NCBI RefSeq assembly: GCF_003443895.1
Contig: NZ_QQOA01000005.1
Coordinates: 1 to 64,000, forward strand
Direction: 5' to 3'
Source: Paraburkholderia phosphatilytica
Lineage (GTDB): Bacteria; Pseudomonadota; Gammaproteobacteria; Burkholderiales; Burkholderiaceae
Length of the DNA: 64,000 nucleotides
Made by a program: the position numbers and the translations under genes. Shown here one piece after another: positions 50,077 to 59,573 of the stretch. The stretch's first letter is position 1. Each line of letters opens with the position of its first letter. The notes beneath the pieces were generated by a model. The model was not told the DNA's origin. It saw nothing but the letters and a program-made list of their open reading frames with translations, and ran no database searches.

Positions 50077-53000
50077 CTCTCCGTTCGCGCGCAGTCGCGA
50101 CGACCTGACAGATAGCGAAGCGCGTCCGGCGCTGTCGTATGCCGTCGCGCGGGCGCACGGCGACGCGGTGCGGGCACGCCGTGGCGCGACGTGGCGGCGC
50201 GTGCCGCACCTGATCCGCATGGCCGCGAGCGTCGCGGTGTCGGCGATGGCGCCGCTGCACGCGGTCGCTGCCAGCGCGCCGGCCGCCGCATCCGCGAATG
50301 TCGCGGCGAGCGCACCCGTGGCGTCGTCGGCAGTGGCGGCACTTGCTGCCGCGAGCGCGGCGAAGCCGGCTACGGCGAACGGCGCGAGCACGGCGGCGGC
50401 AACGTCGGCTGCGCCGGCAACTGCAACCGCCGGCACGTCGCCCGAGAAGATGGCGGACCTCGTCTATCAGTCGTTCGTCGAATCGGGCGATCTCGCGAAC
50501 GCGCAGAAGATCGCCGAAGAGCAGGTGCGGCGCGACCCGCGCTCCGCCGTGTGGACGAAGCGTCTCGCGCAGGTGGCCGAGTGGCAGAGCAACGGCCCGC
50601 TCGCGCTGAAGTCCTGGCTCGACTACGCCGATCTGTCGAACGACCCGGTTGCGTGGAGCAACGTGCTGCGCATCGCACCGATGCTCGACGACGACAACGC
50701 GTATCTGGCTGCGCTCACGCACGCCGCGCGCGCGAATCCGGACGACCTGAAGACCGTCGACAACGTGACCGCGACGTACGAACGCCTGGGCCGCCCCGAC
50801 GACGGCCTCACGTTCCTGCGTTCGCTGCCGCGCGACCGCAACGAGGACGCGATCGACCAGCGCATCGGCGCGCTCGCCGAACGCGCGGGTCACGACGATC
50901 AGGCGCTCGCCGCATATCGAGCGGTACAGGCGCGCCATCCGACCGACCCGAACGCCGCGCTGCGCACGGCGAGCGTGCTGTACCGGCAGGGCGACTATCG
51001 CGCGTCGCTCGCCGCGTTGCAGACCGCGCGCCACGGCGCGAAAGATAAAGACACCGAGTTCTGGCGCGACTACGCGGAACTCGCGCGCCTCTTGCAGCGC
51101 GACGACGACGCGAACGAAGCGTATCGCCATCTGCTCGTGAGCGGCGACACGACGCCGGAAGACCTCGGCGACATGACGTACTTCTACGACCCGTATCCGA
51201 TCGATGCGGGCCGCGTGGCCGAACTGCGCTACCGCCGCGATCACACGCCGCGCGCGCTGCAGGACGCGATCTATTACTACACCGATGCGCAGGCGCTCGA
51301 CCGCGTCGCGGCGCTGATCGCGAGCCTCACGCCGGACGAGCGCCGCGCGGCCGAAATGGCGCCGGGCGTGCTGGGCGTGCGCGCCGAGTACTACCGGCTC
51401 ACCGATCAGCCCGATCTCGCGCTCGCGGACCTGAAGCGCGCGATCAATCTGCCCGGCGCGACGTCCGACCTGCGCGCGGCGTACCTGTGGATGCTGGTCG
51501 ACTACGGTACCGACGCCGAACTGAACGCGACGCTCCGGCGTTGGCGCGGTAACGAGGACCAGAGCTCCGCGCTGTGGGAACCGTTCGCGGCGGCCGAGAT
51601 GCGCATGAACCGCCCGGTGCGCGCGCTCTCCTACCTGCATCGGCAGGCGGCCGTGATGTCGCGCGATCCGCTGTGGCTGCTGACCTATGCGGACGCGCAG
51701 GAAATGTCGGGCCGGCCCGATCTCGCGTGGACGATCCGTCACAAGGTGTGGCTGCAGATGCAGCAGGACGAAGCGGAACTCGCGAAGCTGCACGATGCGC
51801 CGCGCTCCGCGTTCCGCGGCCGCGCGGGGCAGGACGCCGAGACTCGCGCCGATCTGCGCGCGCGCCGCGTCGCGCTGGCCGGAGACTTCGCGCCCGCCGA
51901 CGAATCCGCGGCACTGCTGAACGATCTGCTGTCGGGTCCGCAGTCTTCGACCGATACGATCGCCTATGCTCGCCGCACGCTGCTCGGCACCGCGAAGGGT
52001 CTGCCCGGCGGCGCGCCGATGGCGGGCACCGACAAGCCGCAGCCGAACCGTCTGCGCGAAGCGGTCGCGAAGGAAGTGGCGATCGCGTGGGCGCTGTCGC
52101 ACGAGGCCAATCCGCTCGCGAAGCGCTGGCTCGCGCAGCAGTACGCGGCGCACCTCGCGCAGCCCGCCGACGCGCGCCTGACGATCGCGCTCGCCGAGCA
52201 CGACAACGCGACCATCGAAAAGTTGCTCGCGCAGGAACGCTCGCGCCTGCCGCTTTACGACCGCATCGATGCGACGCTGGCGGTGGACCGGCTCGGCCGC
52301 GCGCAGCAGCTCGCGTTCGACGGTCTCGATGGTGCGCCGGACGACACCGAGCTGCACACGCGCCTCGCGGAAGCCGCGTTCGAGCTGCCCGAGTCGATCG
52401 ATACGAGCGTGACGAACTACGTCGAGCATCCGCTCGATTATGTCGAACAGACGGTGTCGGGCAGCCGCCGGATCGCGGACCAGTACCTGATCGGCGTCGA
52501 GGCCGTGCAGCACTTCCAGCATTCGACGGACATCACGCAGCTCGTGAACGTGCCGTCGGTGGATCGCTGGGCCGACGTCTACATCAAGCGGCAGACGCTC
52601 GACACCTCGTTCACCGTGACGGCGGGCCGGCGCGACGCGATGACCGCGTTCAACACGCTGCAGTTCGCGCTGGAAACGGGCCGCAACTCGGACATCCAGT
52701 TCTCGCTGCACGCGGGTCGCGACCAGGTGGCGGACGAGAACCAGGCGCTGCTCGTCGGCGGCATGAAGGACAACGTGGTGAGCGAAGTGACGTGGCGCGT
52801 GACGCCGCGCATCTCGATTCAGGGCAGCGTGGAAGGCGACCGTTTCTACAGCCAGTCGCGCAGCTATCTGGGCAGCGGCGTGCTGACGAGCGGCGAGATC
52901 GAGTACCGGATCCGCACCGACTACCCGGACTACACGCTGCGCCTCGTCGGCGAGCATGGCAGCTACGGCGCGAGCGGCGGGGTGGATCCGCTGATGTCGC

Positions 53001-53314
53001 GTCTCGTGCCGACCGCCGACCAGCCCGCGCTCGCCACCGACTTCCTGCCGCCCACGTTTTCGCAGTACGGGCTCTTCTTCGGCTTCGGTAACGAGAATCG
53101 CGACCGTTATACGCATGAGTGGCGGCCGTTCCTCGACGTCGGGATCGTGCACGACTCGATCCAGGGCTGGGGACCGGACGTGACGGTGGGCGCAGCCGGC
53201 AGCGTGTTCGGCAACGATCACCTGATGATTTTCTTCGAGCACGAGTCGGTCTCGCGGGTGGGCACGGGTACGCCCATCACCGTGATCGGCGCGCGCTACA
53301 ACTGGTATTACTGA
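50060..53314 (+). CDS. pelB: PelB, TPR scaffold and outer-membrane porin
   Basis: The 1084-residue product starts at GTG 50060 and has a signal-like segment near residues 54-75 (MAASVAVSAMAPLHAVAA) and an Ala-rich spacer. A long TPR region follows (LANAQKIAEEQVRRDPRSA; YRAVQARHPTDPNAALRTAS). The last ~300 residues, from YVEHPLDYVEQTVSGSRRIA, alternate aromatic and polar residues as in a 16-stranded beta barrel and end in the aromatic GARYNWYY. Pel is exported through this pore, with the TPRs binding PelA in the periplasm. The gene overlaps the upstream one by 17 bases. Confidence 0.92.
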   Translation: MSNYADSPFARSRDDLTDSEARPALSYAVARAHGDAVRARRGATWRRVPHLIRMAASVAVSAMAPLHAVAASAPAAASANVAASAPVASSAVAALAAASAAKPATANGASTAAATSAAPATATAGTSPEKMADLVYQSFVESGDLANAQKIAEEQVRRDPRSAVWTKRLAQVAEWQSNGPLALKSWLDYADLSNDPVAWSNVLRIAPMLDDDNAYLAALTHAARANPDDLKTVDNVTATYERLGRPDDGLTFLRSLPRDRNEDAIDQRIGALAERAGHDDQALAAYRAVQARHPTDPNAALRTASVLYRQGDYRASLAALQTARHGAKDKDTEFWRDYAELARLLQRDDDANEAYRHLLVSGDTTPEDLGDMTYFYDPYPIDAGRVAELRYRRDHTPRALQDAIYYYTDAQALDRVAALIASLTPDERRAAEMAPGVLGVRAEYYRLTDQPDLALADLKRAINLPGATSDLRAAYLWMLVDYGTDAELNATLRRWRGNEDQSSALWEPFAAAEMRMNRPVRALSYLHRQAAVMSRDPLWLLTYADAQEMSGRPDLAWTIRHKVWLQMQQDEAELAKLHDAPRSAFRGRAGQDAETRADLRARRVALAGDFAPADESAALLNDLLSGPQSSTDTIAYARRTLLGTAKGLPGGAPMAGTDKPQPNRLREAVAKEVAIAWALSHEANPLAKRWLAQQYAAHLAQPADARLTIALAEHDNATIEKLLAQERSRLPLYDRIDATLAVDRLGRAQQLAFDGLDGAPDDTELHTRLAEAAFELPESIDTSVTNYVEHPLDYVEQTVSGSRRIADQYLIGVEAVQHFQHSTDITQLVNVPSVDRWADVYIKRQTLDTSFTVTAGRRDAMTAFNTLQFALETGRNSDIQFSLHAGRDQVADENQALLVGGMKDNVVSEVTWRVTPRISIQGSVEGDRFYSQSRSYLGSGVLTSGEIEYRIRTDYPDYTLRLVGEHGSYGASGGVDPLMSRLVPTADQPALATDFLPPTFSQYGLFFGFGNENRDRYTHEWRPFLDVGIVHDSIQGWGPDVTVGAAGSVFGNDHLMIFFEHESVSRVGTGTPITVIGARYNWYY

Positions 53315-53416
53315 CCCCGTTGAATAACGGGGAGCCAGGGCGCCTGGCTTGGCAGCGGCGCTACACGTATTCGATTCAGACACAACCAGGGCGACACACT
53401 TGAGGAGTATTTCGCA

Positions 53417-53959
53417 ATGAAAGGGACGGCAGGTTTGATCAAATGGTCCGCGGCGCTCGCGGCGTCCGTGATGGTGCTGGGCGCGTGCGGCTCGATCCGG
53501 CAGACGGCGACGCCGTCGCTCGCAGCGGACGACTCGGTCGCGATCGCGTCGATCGCGAACTTCACCGAAACGCCGGCGGCCGGCAGCAGCGCCGCGGCGC
53601 TCGCGGCCAACACGCTGCGCGCGAACGGCCTGAAGGACGTGCGCGTCGCGCCGGCCGACAAGAACGAGAGCGCGCTGTTCGACACGGCGCAGCGCGAAGA
53701 CGCGCAGAAGAAACTCGCATGGGCGCGCGGCCAGCACGTGAAGTATCTGCTGACGGGCGCGGTCGAAGAATGGCGTTACAAGGTCGGCGTGGATGGCGAG
53801 CCGGTGGCGGGCGTAACCTTCGAACTGGTGGACGTCGCATCGGGTCAGACCGTATGGAGCGCCACCGGCACGAAGAGCGGCTGGAGCCGTTCGAGCCTCG
53901 CCAGCGTCGCATCGTCGCTGATCGGCGGGCTGCTCGCGCCGCTGCATCCGCACGCCTGA
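53417..53959 (+). CDS. pelC: PelC outer-membrane lipoprotein
   Basis: The 180-residue product has a lipoprotein signal with lipobox VLGAC; C24 would be lipidated. The mature protein includes IASIANFTETPAAGSSAAAL and KKLAWARGQHVKYLLTGAVE, fitting the PelC fold. PelC forms a twelve-subunit ring at the outer membrane that guides Pel into PelB. GAGGAG precedes the ATG. Confidence 0.92.
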   Translation: MKGTAGLIKWSAALAASVMVLGACGSIRQTATPSLAADDSVAIASIANFTETPAAGSSAAALAANTLRANGLKDVRVAPADKNESALFDTAQREDAQKKLAWARGQHVKYLLTGAVEEWRYKVGVDGEPVAGVTFELVDVASGQTVWSATGTKSGWSRSSLASVASSLIGGLLAPLHPHA

Positions 53960-54022
53960 TCGCCATCGTGCCCCTATGGTGCCGCTGTCATCCGTGCCTG
54001 TAACTGTCTTGAGGAGCTGGTC

Positions 54023-55453
54023 GTGAATACCGTCCCCGCGCAACCTGGCGCGAACGCATCGAAACCGCGCTACGCCAATCCGTTCGGCCACCTCGGCGCG
54101 GTCCGCCGCCTCGTGGCGCCGGCGGTCGCACGGCCGTTCGCGGTCGTCGAAACGGTCGTGTTCATGCTCGTCGTGCTCGCGATCAGCTGGGCCTTCAATC
54201 ACGACGATCCGCTGCTGCTGCGCTCGGGCTACCCGTGGCTGTGGTTCGCGCCGCTCGTGGTCGCGCTGCGCTACGGCACGCTGCTCGGGCTGCTGGCGAG
54301 CGTGATGATGATCGGCACGTGGCAGGTGTTCGCGGGCGCGGCCGGCGCTGCGTGGCCCGTGCTGTACTTCACGGGCGGCGTGCTGCAGACCATCGTGGCC
54401 GGCCACTTCGGCGACACGTGGGCGAGCCGCACGGTGCGCGCATCGGCGATCAACGACTACCTGAACGACCGGCTTGTCGCGATCACCAACACGCACTATC
54501 TGATGCGCCTGTCGCACGAGCGGCTCGAGAAAGACCTGCTGTCGAAGCCGACCACGCTGCGCGATTCGATCACCGAGCTGCGCCGGCTGTCCGTCGCGCA
54601 CGGTCTCGAGACGCCGGTGGGCGCGCATGACGCCGATGCGGACGTCGACCCGCAGCGCGAGATGCCGGGCGCGCAGGAGCTGCTGCAGTTCGTCGCGCAG
54701 GCCTGCCAGATCGAAGTGGCGGGGCTCTTCGCGGTGCACGGCGGCAGGGTGGAGCGCGAAGCGCTCGCGCGTCTCGGCGACGCGTTCGATCTCGATCCGC
54801 ACGACGAGCTCGTGAAGCGCGTGCTCGAGACGATGGCCGTCTCGCACGTGAAGAGCGAAGACCGGCCGGTCGCGAACTCGAAGCTGCTGGTGTGCGCGCC
54901 GCTGATCGCCGCGGACGGGCAACTGCTCGCGCTGCTCGCGATCCGCCGCATGCCGTTCCTGTCGCTGAACTTCGACAACCTGCAGCTGCTGCTCGTGCTG
55001 CTCGGCTATTACGCCGACGGCGTCGAGCACTCGCAGCAGGTGCGCGACATCCTCGAACAGGTGCAGGGCTGCCCGTACGAATTCGCGCTCGACATGAGCC
55101 GTCTCACGCGTCTGCAGCGCACGTCGGGCATCGCGTCGTCGCTCGTCGCGCTCACGTTCCCGCGCGACGAATCCGGCGACTCGTTCTTCGAGCACGTGAT
55201 GCGGCGCCGCCGTTCGCTCGACCTGATGTGGCCGATGAAGACGGCCACGCATTCGGTTCTCGTGAACCTGATGCCCGCGACCGACGAAACCGGCGTGGAT
55301 GGTTACCTCGCGCGGATCGAGGCGAGCCTCGACGCGCAGTTCAACCTGGACCTGGAAGGCGCGCGCGTCGGCGTGCACACGCTGCACATCGGCGGCATGG
55401 AGCCGGGCCCGGCGCTTCAGCGTCTCCTCAAGCGAAGCGGCGTCGATGTCTAG
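54023..55453 (+). CDS. pelD: PelD, c-di-GMP receptor of the Pel synthase
   Basis: The 476-residue product starts with GTG after GAGGAG. Four hydrophobic helices near residues 40-130 are followed by a GAF domain (ELLQFVAQACQIEVAGLFAV) and a degenerate GGDEF domain. The c-di-GMP inhibitory-site residues are kept: R397-x-x-D400 (RSLD) and R431 (YLARIEAS), the same spacing as R367, D370 and R402 in P. aeruginosa PelD. Binding of c-di-GMP switches on Pel synthesis. Confidence 0.93.
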   Translation: MNTVPAQPGANASKPRYANPFGHLGAVRRLVAPAVARPFAVVETVVFMLVVLAISWAFNHDDPLLLRSGYPWLWFAPLVVALRYGTLLGLLASVMMIGTWQVFAGAAGAAWPVLYFTGGVLQTIVAGHFGDTWASRTVRASAINDYLNDRLVAITNTHYLMRLSHERLEKDLLSKPTTLRDSITELRRLSVAHGLETPVGAHDADADVDPQREMPGAQELLQFVAQACQIEVAGLFAVHGGRVEREALARLGDAFDLDPHDELVKRVLETMAVSHVKSEDRPVANSKLLVCAPLIAADGQLLALLAIRRMPFLSLNFDNLQLLLVLLGYYADGVEHSQQVRDILEQVQGCPYEFALDMSRLTRLQRTSGIASSLVALTFPRDESGDSFFEHVMRRRRSLDLMWPMKTATHSVLVNLMPATDETGVDGYLARIEASLDAQFNLDLEGARVGVHTLHIGGMEPGPALQRLLKRSGVDV

Positions 55454-56513
55454 GCTCATGACTCCTTCCCGGCCGCTCTACGGCAACCGGCAGGCCGGCG
55501 CGATCGGCATGCTGGTGGAACTGCTCGCGCTCGTCGGCATCGTGCTCGTCGCGTGGTTGCAGTGGCTGGTGCTGCGGCACTTTCTGGAGGACGCCGGCGG
55601 CATCGATCCGCTGTTGCCGGTGTTCGCGGTCGACGTGATCGGCGCGGCCGTGCAGGCGCTGCTGTTCCGTCTGCTGCTGCCGGCGCGCTACCGCGAGCCG
55701 CGCGGCTGGACCCTCGCGTTCCTGTGGCTCGCGTGCGCGTTCGTGCCGGTGGCGGGCGGCTTCGTGGTGCTCGCGAGCTGCGTGTGGGCCGCGTGCTTCC
55801 CGGTGAACAACGTGTCGGACCGGCTCGACGACGTGCCGGTGCCGCAGTTCGTCACCTACCTGATGTCGCGCGTGTCGCATGGCGGCGGCGCGCGCCTGCA
55901 GGCCAGACTCGTGAATACCCAGGTGCCCGCGTCGGACCGCCTGTCCGCGCTGGTCGCGATCCAGGGCATGCCGACCCGCACGACCGGAACGCTGCTGCGC
56001 GACCTGCTCGCGGATCCGATCGAAGACGTGCGGCTTATCGCGTACGGCAGGCTCGACCAGGCCGAGAACGAAATCATGCAGCAGATCTTCAATACCGCGA
56101 AAACGCTTGAAGCGGCGCAATCCGACACGGAGCGCCACCTGCTCAACCGTCAGCTCGCCGAGCTGTATTTCGAGCTCGTGTACCAGAACCTGGTGCAGGG
56201 CGCGGTCTACCTGCATACGCTTGAGCAGGCCGATCACTACGCGCGCGCCGCGCTCGAAACCGACGACACCGACGCCGCGCTGTGGATGATCCGCGGCCGG
56301 CTCGCGCTCGCCAACGGCAATGCGGACGAAGCGGGGCGCTACATGGCGCGCGCGCAGGAACTCGGTTTTCCGAGCGAGCGTCTCGTGCCGTGGCTTGCCG
56401 AAGTCGCGTTCCTGCGCGGCGACTACGACCGCGTGTCGCAGCTTCTCTCGTCGCTCGGCCATGCGGCCGCGCTGCCGATGCTCAACCCTGTCGTGCGCTA
56501 CTGGTCATCATGA
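55446..56513 (+). CDS. pelE: PelE, inner-membrane component
   Basis: The 355-residue product has two hydrophobic helices (AIGMLVELLALVGIVLVAWL and LAFLWLACAFVPVAGGFVVL) and TPR-like helices in the C-terminal half (RAALETDDTDAALWMIRGRL). PelE works with PelD, PelF and PelG in the inner-membrane synthase complex. Its ATG overlaps the pelD stop, and its stop overlaps pelF (ATGA). Confidence 0.88.
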   Translation: MSRLMTPSRPLYGNRQAGAIGMLVELLALVGIVLVAWLQWLVLRHFLEDAGGIDPLLPVFAVDVIGAAVQALLFRLLLPARYREPRGWTLAFLWLACAFVPVAGGFVVLASCVWAACFPVNNVSDRLDDVPVPQFVTYLMSRVSHGGGARLQARLVNTQVPASDRLSALVAIQGMPTRTTGTLLRDLLADPIEDVRLIAYGRLDQAENEIMQQIFNTAKTLEAAQSDTERHLLNRQLAELYFELVYQNLVQGAVYLHTLEQADHYARAALETDDTDAALWMIRGRLALANGNADEAGRYMARAQELGFPSERLVPWLAEVAFLRGDYDRVSQLLSSLGHAAALPMLNPVVRYWSS

Positions 56514-58189
56514 AACCGTCACTTGAACGCCGCGCCGCCGATGCCGATGTCTGCCTGCTGCTGGAGGGCACGTTTCCGTACGTGCGCGGTGGCGTGTCGA
56601 GCTGGGTCAACGAGATGCTGCGCTCGTACCCCAATCTGCGCTTCGCGATCTGCTTCATCGGCAGCCGCGCGGAAGACTACGAGGGCGCCGCGTACGCGCT
56701 GCCCGACAACGTCGTGCACTTTGAGACGCACTACCTGTACGAAGCGCGCAACGTCGACGAGAACCTGCCCGGCGAAGTGCCGGGCGATGCCGAGGCGTTC
56801 GCGAAATCGGCGAAGCTGCACGACGCGTGGCGCGCTAAATCTGCCGACGCGAATCCCGGCGCGATGATGGCCGACATGGCGCAGCTGATCGGCGACGACG
56901 GACCACTGAACGAGCAGCAGTTCATGTCGAGCCGCGCGGCGTGGGATTTCATCGTCGACCAGTATCACCGGCATTGCACGGACCCGTCGTTTACCGACTA
57001 CTTCTGGACCGTGCGCATCATGCACAAGCCGCTGTGGCTGCTCGCGCGCGTCGCCGCGGGGCTGCCGCGCGCGAAGGTGTACCACACGGTGTCGACCGGC
57101 TACGCGGGCTTTCTCGGCGCGCTGCTGCATTACCGCACCGGGCGGCCGCTGCTGGTGTCGGAGCATGGCATCTACACGAAGGAACGCAAGATCGACCTGC
57201 TGCAGAGCCAGTGGATCCGCGACAACCGCGGGGCGTTCGAACGCGACATCGCGAAGATCAGCTATTTCCGCGAGCTGTGGGTGCGCTTTTTCGAAGCGCT
57301 CGGCAAGCTCGCGTATGACGCCGCCGCCGACATCGTCGCGCTCTACGAGACCAACCGCCTTCGGCAGATCACCGACGGCGCCGAGGCTGCGAAGACGCGC
57401 AATATTCCGAACGGCGTCGATGTCGACGGTCTCGCGCGGCTGGTCGGCGAACGCGTCGACGGTCCGCACAAGGTGGTCGCGCTGATCGGCCGCGTGGTGC
57501 CGATCAAGGACATCAAGACCTTCATTCGCGCGCTCTTTATCGCGTCGCGCGCGATGCCGGAGATCGAAGGCTGGATCGTCGGTCCCGAAGAGGAAGACCC
57601 GGCGTACGCGCAGGAATGCCGCGCGCTCGCGCAGAGCCTCGGGCTCGCGAACAACGTGAAATTCCTTGGTTTCCAGCGCATCGACAACATCCTGCCGAAG
57701 GTCGACGTGATTGCGCTGACCTCGATCAGCGAGGCGCTGCCGCTCGTCGTGCTGGAGGGCTTCGCGGCCGGCATTCCGTCGATCACGACGGACGTCGGTT
57801 CGTGCCGCCAGCTGATCGAAGGGCAGAGCGCGGAAGACCGCGCGCTGGGTTCGGCGGGCGCCGTCGTGCCGATCGCGAATCCGGCGGCGTTCGCCGAGGC
57901 GGTCGTCGCGCTGCTCGGCGACGAACCGCGTTGGCGCGCGGCGCAGGCCGCGGGCCTCGCACGCGTGCGGCAGTTCTATACGAAGAAGCAGATGATCGAT
58001 CAATACCGCGAGCTGTACGAGCGCCTGTGCGCAACCCCGGACCGGTCGAGCGGTTCGCGCGGCAACATGGGCGGCATGGGCGACGGTTCGGCAAGCGCGC
58101 CCATCGGTTGCCCGATGCATGCGGGTGGCGGTGCCACCAGCGTGACGCGGCCGCTCGAAACGGCCGTGCAGGCGCAGGGAGGCCGCTGA
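56510..58189 (+). CDS. pelF: PelF glycosyltransferase (GT4)
   Basis: The 559-residue product starts MKPSLERRAADADVCLLLEG and has the GT4 fold with TFPYVRGGVSSWVNEM, a UDP-sugar-binding glycosyltransferase region (VALIGRVVPIKDIKTFIRAL), and SISEALPLVVLEGFAAGIPS with the E-x7-E-type motif. It polymerises Pel from UDP-GalNAc/GlcNAc on the cytoplasmic side. The last ~45 residues (GNMGGMGDGSASAPIGCPMH) are an extension rich in Gly, Met and Cys/His, absent from the P. aeruginosa protein. Confidence 0.94.
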   Translation: MKPSLERRAADADVCLLLEGTFPYVRGGVSSWVNEMLRSYPNLRFAICFIGSRAEDYEGAAYALPDNVVHFETHYLYEARNVDENLPGEVPGDAEAFAKSAKLHDAWRAKSADANPGAMMADMAQLIGDDGPLNEQQFMSSRAAWDFIVDQYHRHCTDPSFTDYFWTVRIMHKPLWLLARVAAGLPRAKVYHTVSTGYAGFLGALLHYRTGRPLLVSEHGIYTKERKIDLLQSQWIRDNRGAFERDIAKISYFRELWVRFFEALGKLAYDAAADIVALYETNRLRQITDGAEAAKTRNIPNGVDVDGLARLVGERVDGPHKVVALIGRVVPIKDIKTFIRALFIASRAMPEIEGWIVGPEEEDPAYAQECRALAQSLGLANNVKFLGFQRIDNILPKVDVIALTSISEALPLVVLEGFAAGIPSITTDVGSCRQLIEGQSAEDRALGSAGAVVPIANPAAFAEAVVALLGDEPRWRAAQAAGLARVRQFYTKKQMIDQYRELYERLCATPDRSSGSRGNMGGMGDGSASAPIGCPMHAGGGATSVTRPLETAVQAQGGR

Positions 58190-59562
58190 TGGCTGGCATT
58201 GGCTTCGAGCTCCGCAAGATCCTCAAGCGCGATTCGCTCACGAGCGTTGCGCGCGCGTATGCATACGCGGGCCTCATCAGTTCCGGGCCGCTGATCCTGT
58301 CGATCTTCGGCATTCTGCTGATCGGCTTGTTGAGCCTCGCGTACGTGATTCCGAAGTACGCGGTCGTGCAGTTCCAGGTGTCGGTCACGTACCTGATTGC
58401 GTGCAGCCTGATCCTGACCGGGCCGCTGCAGCTGTCGTTCACGCGCTTCATTTCGGACCGCCTGTTCGAGCATCGTGAAGACCTCGTGCTGTCGAACTAC
58501 AACGGTGTGCTGCTGGTGTCGACGGCGGTGACCGGCGTGCTCGGCTTCATCGCGATCGCGCTGGGCTTTCGCGGCGAGCCGCTCGGCTACCGGGTGCTGA
58601 TGATCGCGGGCTTCGTCGTGATCAGCAACATCTGGATCGCGGTGATTTTTCTGTCCAGCGTCAAGCAGTACCGGCAGATCCTGTACACGTTCGTGGTCGG
58701 CTACGGCTGCACGGTGGGCTTCGCGCTGCTGCTGAACCGTCATGGCATTACGGGTCTGCTCGGCGGCTTCGTGGCCGGGCACGTGGTGCTGCTGATCGGC
58801 CTCTCGGGCCTGATCTACCGGCACTACCGCAGCGAGCGTTTCATCTCGTTCGAAGTGTTCGAGAAGCGCTTCGCGTATCCGAGCCTCGCGCTCGTCGGGC
58901 TGTTGTTCAACCTTGGCGTGTGGATCGACAAGTTCATGTTCTGGTACGCGCCGGGCACGGGGTCGAAGGTGATCGGGCCGCTGCATGCTTCGGTGATCTA
59001 CGACATTCCGGTGTTCATCGCGTACGTGTGCGTGATGCCGGGCATGGCGACCTTCCTCGTGCGGATCGAGGCGGACTTCGTCGAGTACTACGACGCGTTC
59101 TACGATGCGGTGCGTAGCGGCGCGACGCTGCGCCACATCAACGACATGCGCGACATGATGGTAAGCAGCGTGCGCACGGGCCTCTACGAGATCCTGAAGA
59201 TCCAGGCCGTCGTGCTGCTGCTGATCGTCGCGTTCGGCAGCCATCTGCTCGACCTGCTGCATATCTCGACGCTGTATATGCCGCTGCTGATGCTCGACGT
59301 GATCGCGGCGAGTCTTCAGGTGCTGCTGCTAGGTCTGCTGAACGTGTTCTTCTATCTCGACGCGCGCCGCACGGTGCTGCGGCTGTGTCTCGCGTTCGTC
59401 GTGCTGAACGGTGTGCTCACGGGCATCACACTGTGGCTCTCGCCGGACGCGTATGGCTACGGCTTCGCGATCGCGCTGCTGATTCTGGTGGTGGCGGCCG
59501 TGCAGACGCTCGACCGCAAGTTCAGCAAGCTCGAGTACGAAACGTACATGCTGCGCAACTGA
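58189..59562 (+). CDS. pelG: PelG inner-membrane transporter
   Basis: The 457-residue polytopic protein (MAGIGFELRKILKRDSLTSV, then about 12 helices) is the PelG member of the polysaccharide transporter superfamily. Typical blocks are YAYAGLISSGPLILSI and WIDKFMFWYAPGTGSKVIGP. It moves the growing Pel chain across the inner membrane. Its ATG overlaps the pelF stop (TGATG). Confidence 0.94.
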   Translation: MAGIGFELRKILKRDSLTSVARAYAYAGLISSGPLILSIFGILLIGLLSLAYVIPKYAVVQFQVSVTYLIACSLILTGPLQLSFTRFISDRLFEHREDLVLSNYNGVLLVSTAVTGVLGFIAIALGFRGEPLGYRVLMIAGFVVISNIWIAVIFLSSVKQYRQILYTFVVGYGCTVGFALLLNRHGITGLLGGFVAGHVVLLIGLSGLIYRHYRSERFISFEVFEKRFAYPSLALVGLLFNLGVWIDKFMFWYAPGTGSKVIGPLHASVIYDIPVFIAYVCVMPGMATFLVRIEADFVEYYDAFYDAVRSGATLRHINDMRDMMVSSVRTGLYEILKIQAVVLLLIVAFGSHLLDLLHISTLYMPLLMLDVIAASLQVLLLGLLNVFFYLDARRTVLRLCLAFVVLNGVLTGITLWLSPDAYGYGFAIALLILVVAAVQTLDRKFSKLEYETYMLRN

Positions 59563-59573
59563 GTTTTATCGCA

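Noticed and set aside
49850-55459. A very long open frame on the minus strand, antisense to pelB-pelD
   Set aside because: Its translation is Arg/His/Ala-rich without domains and mirrors the codon bias of the plus-strand pel genes. The pel proteins are recognisable throughout.
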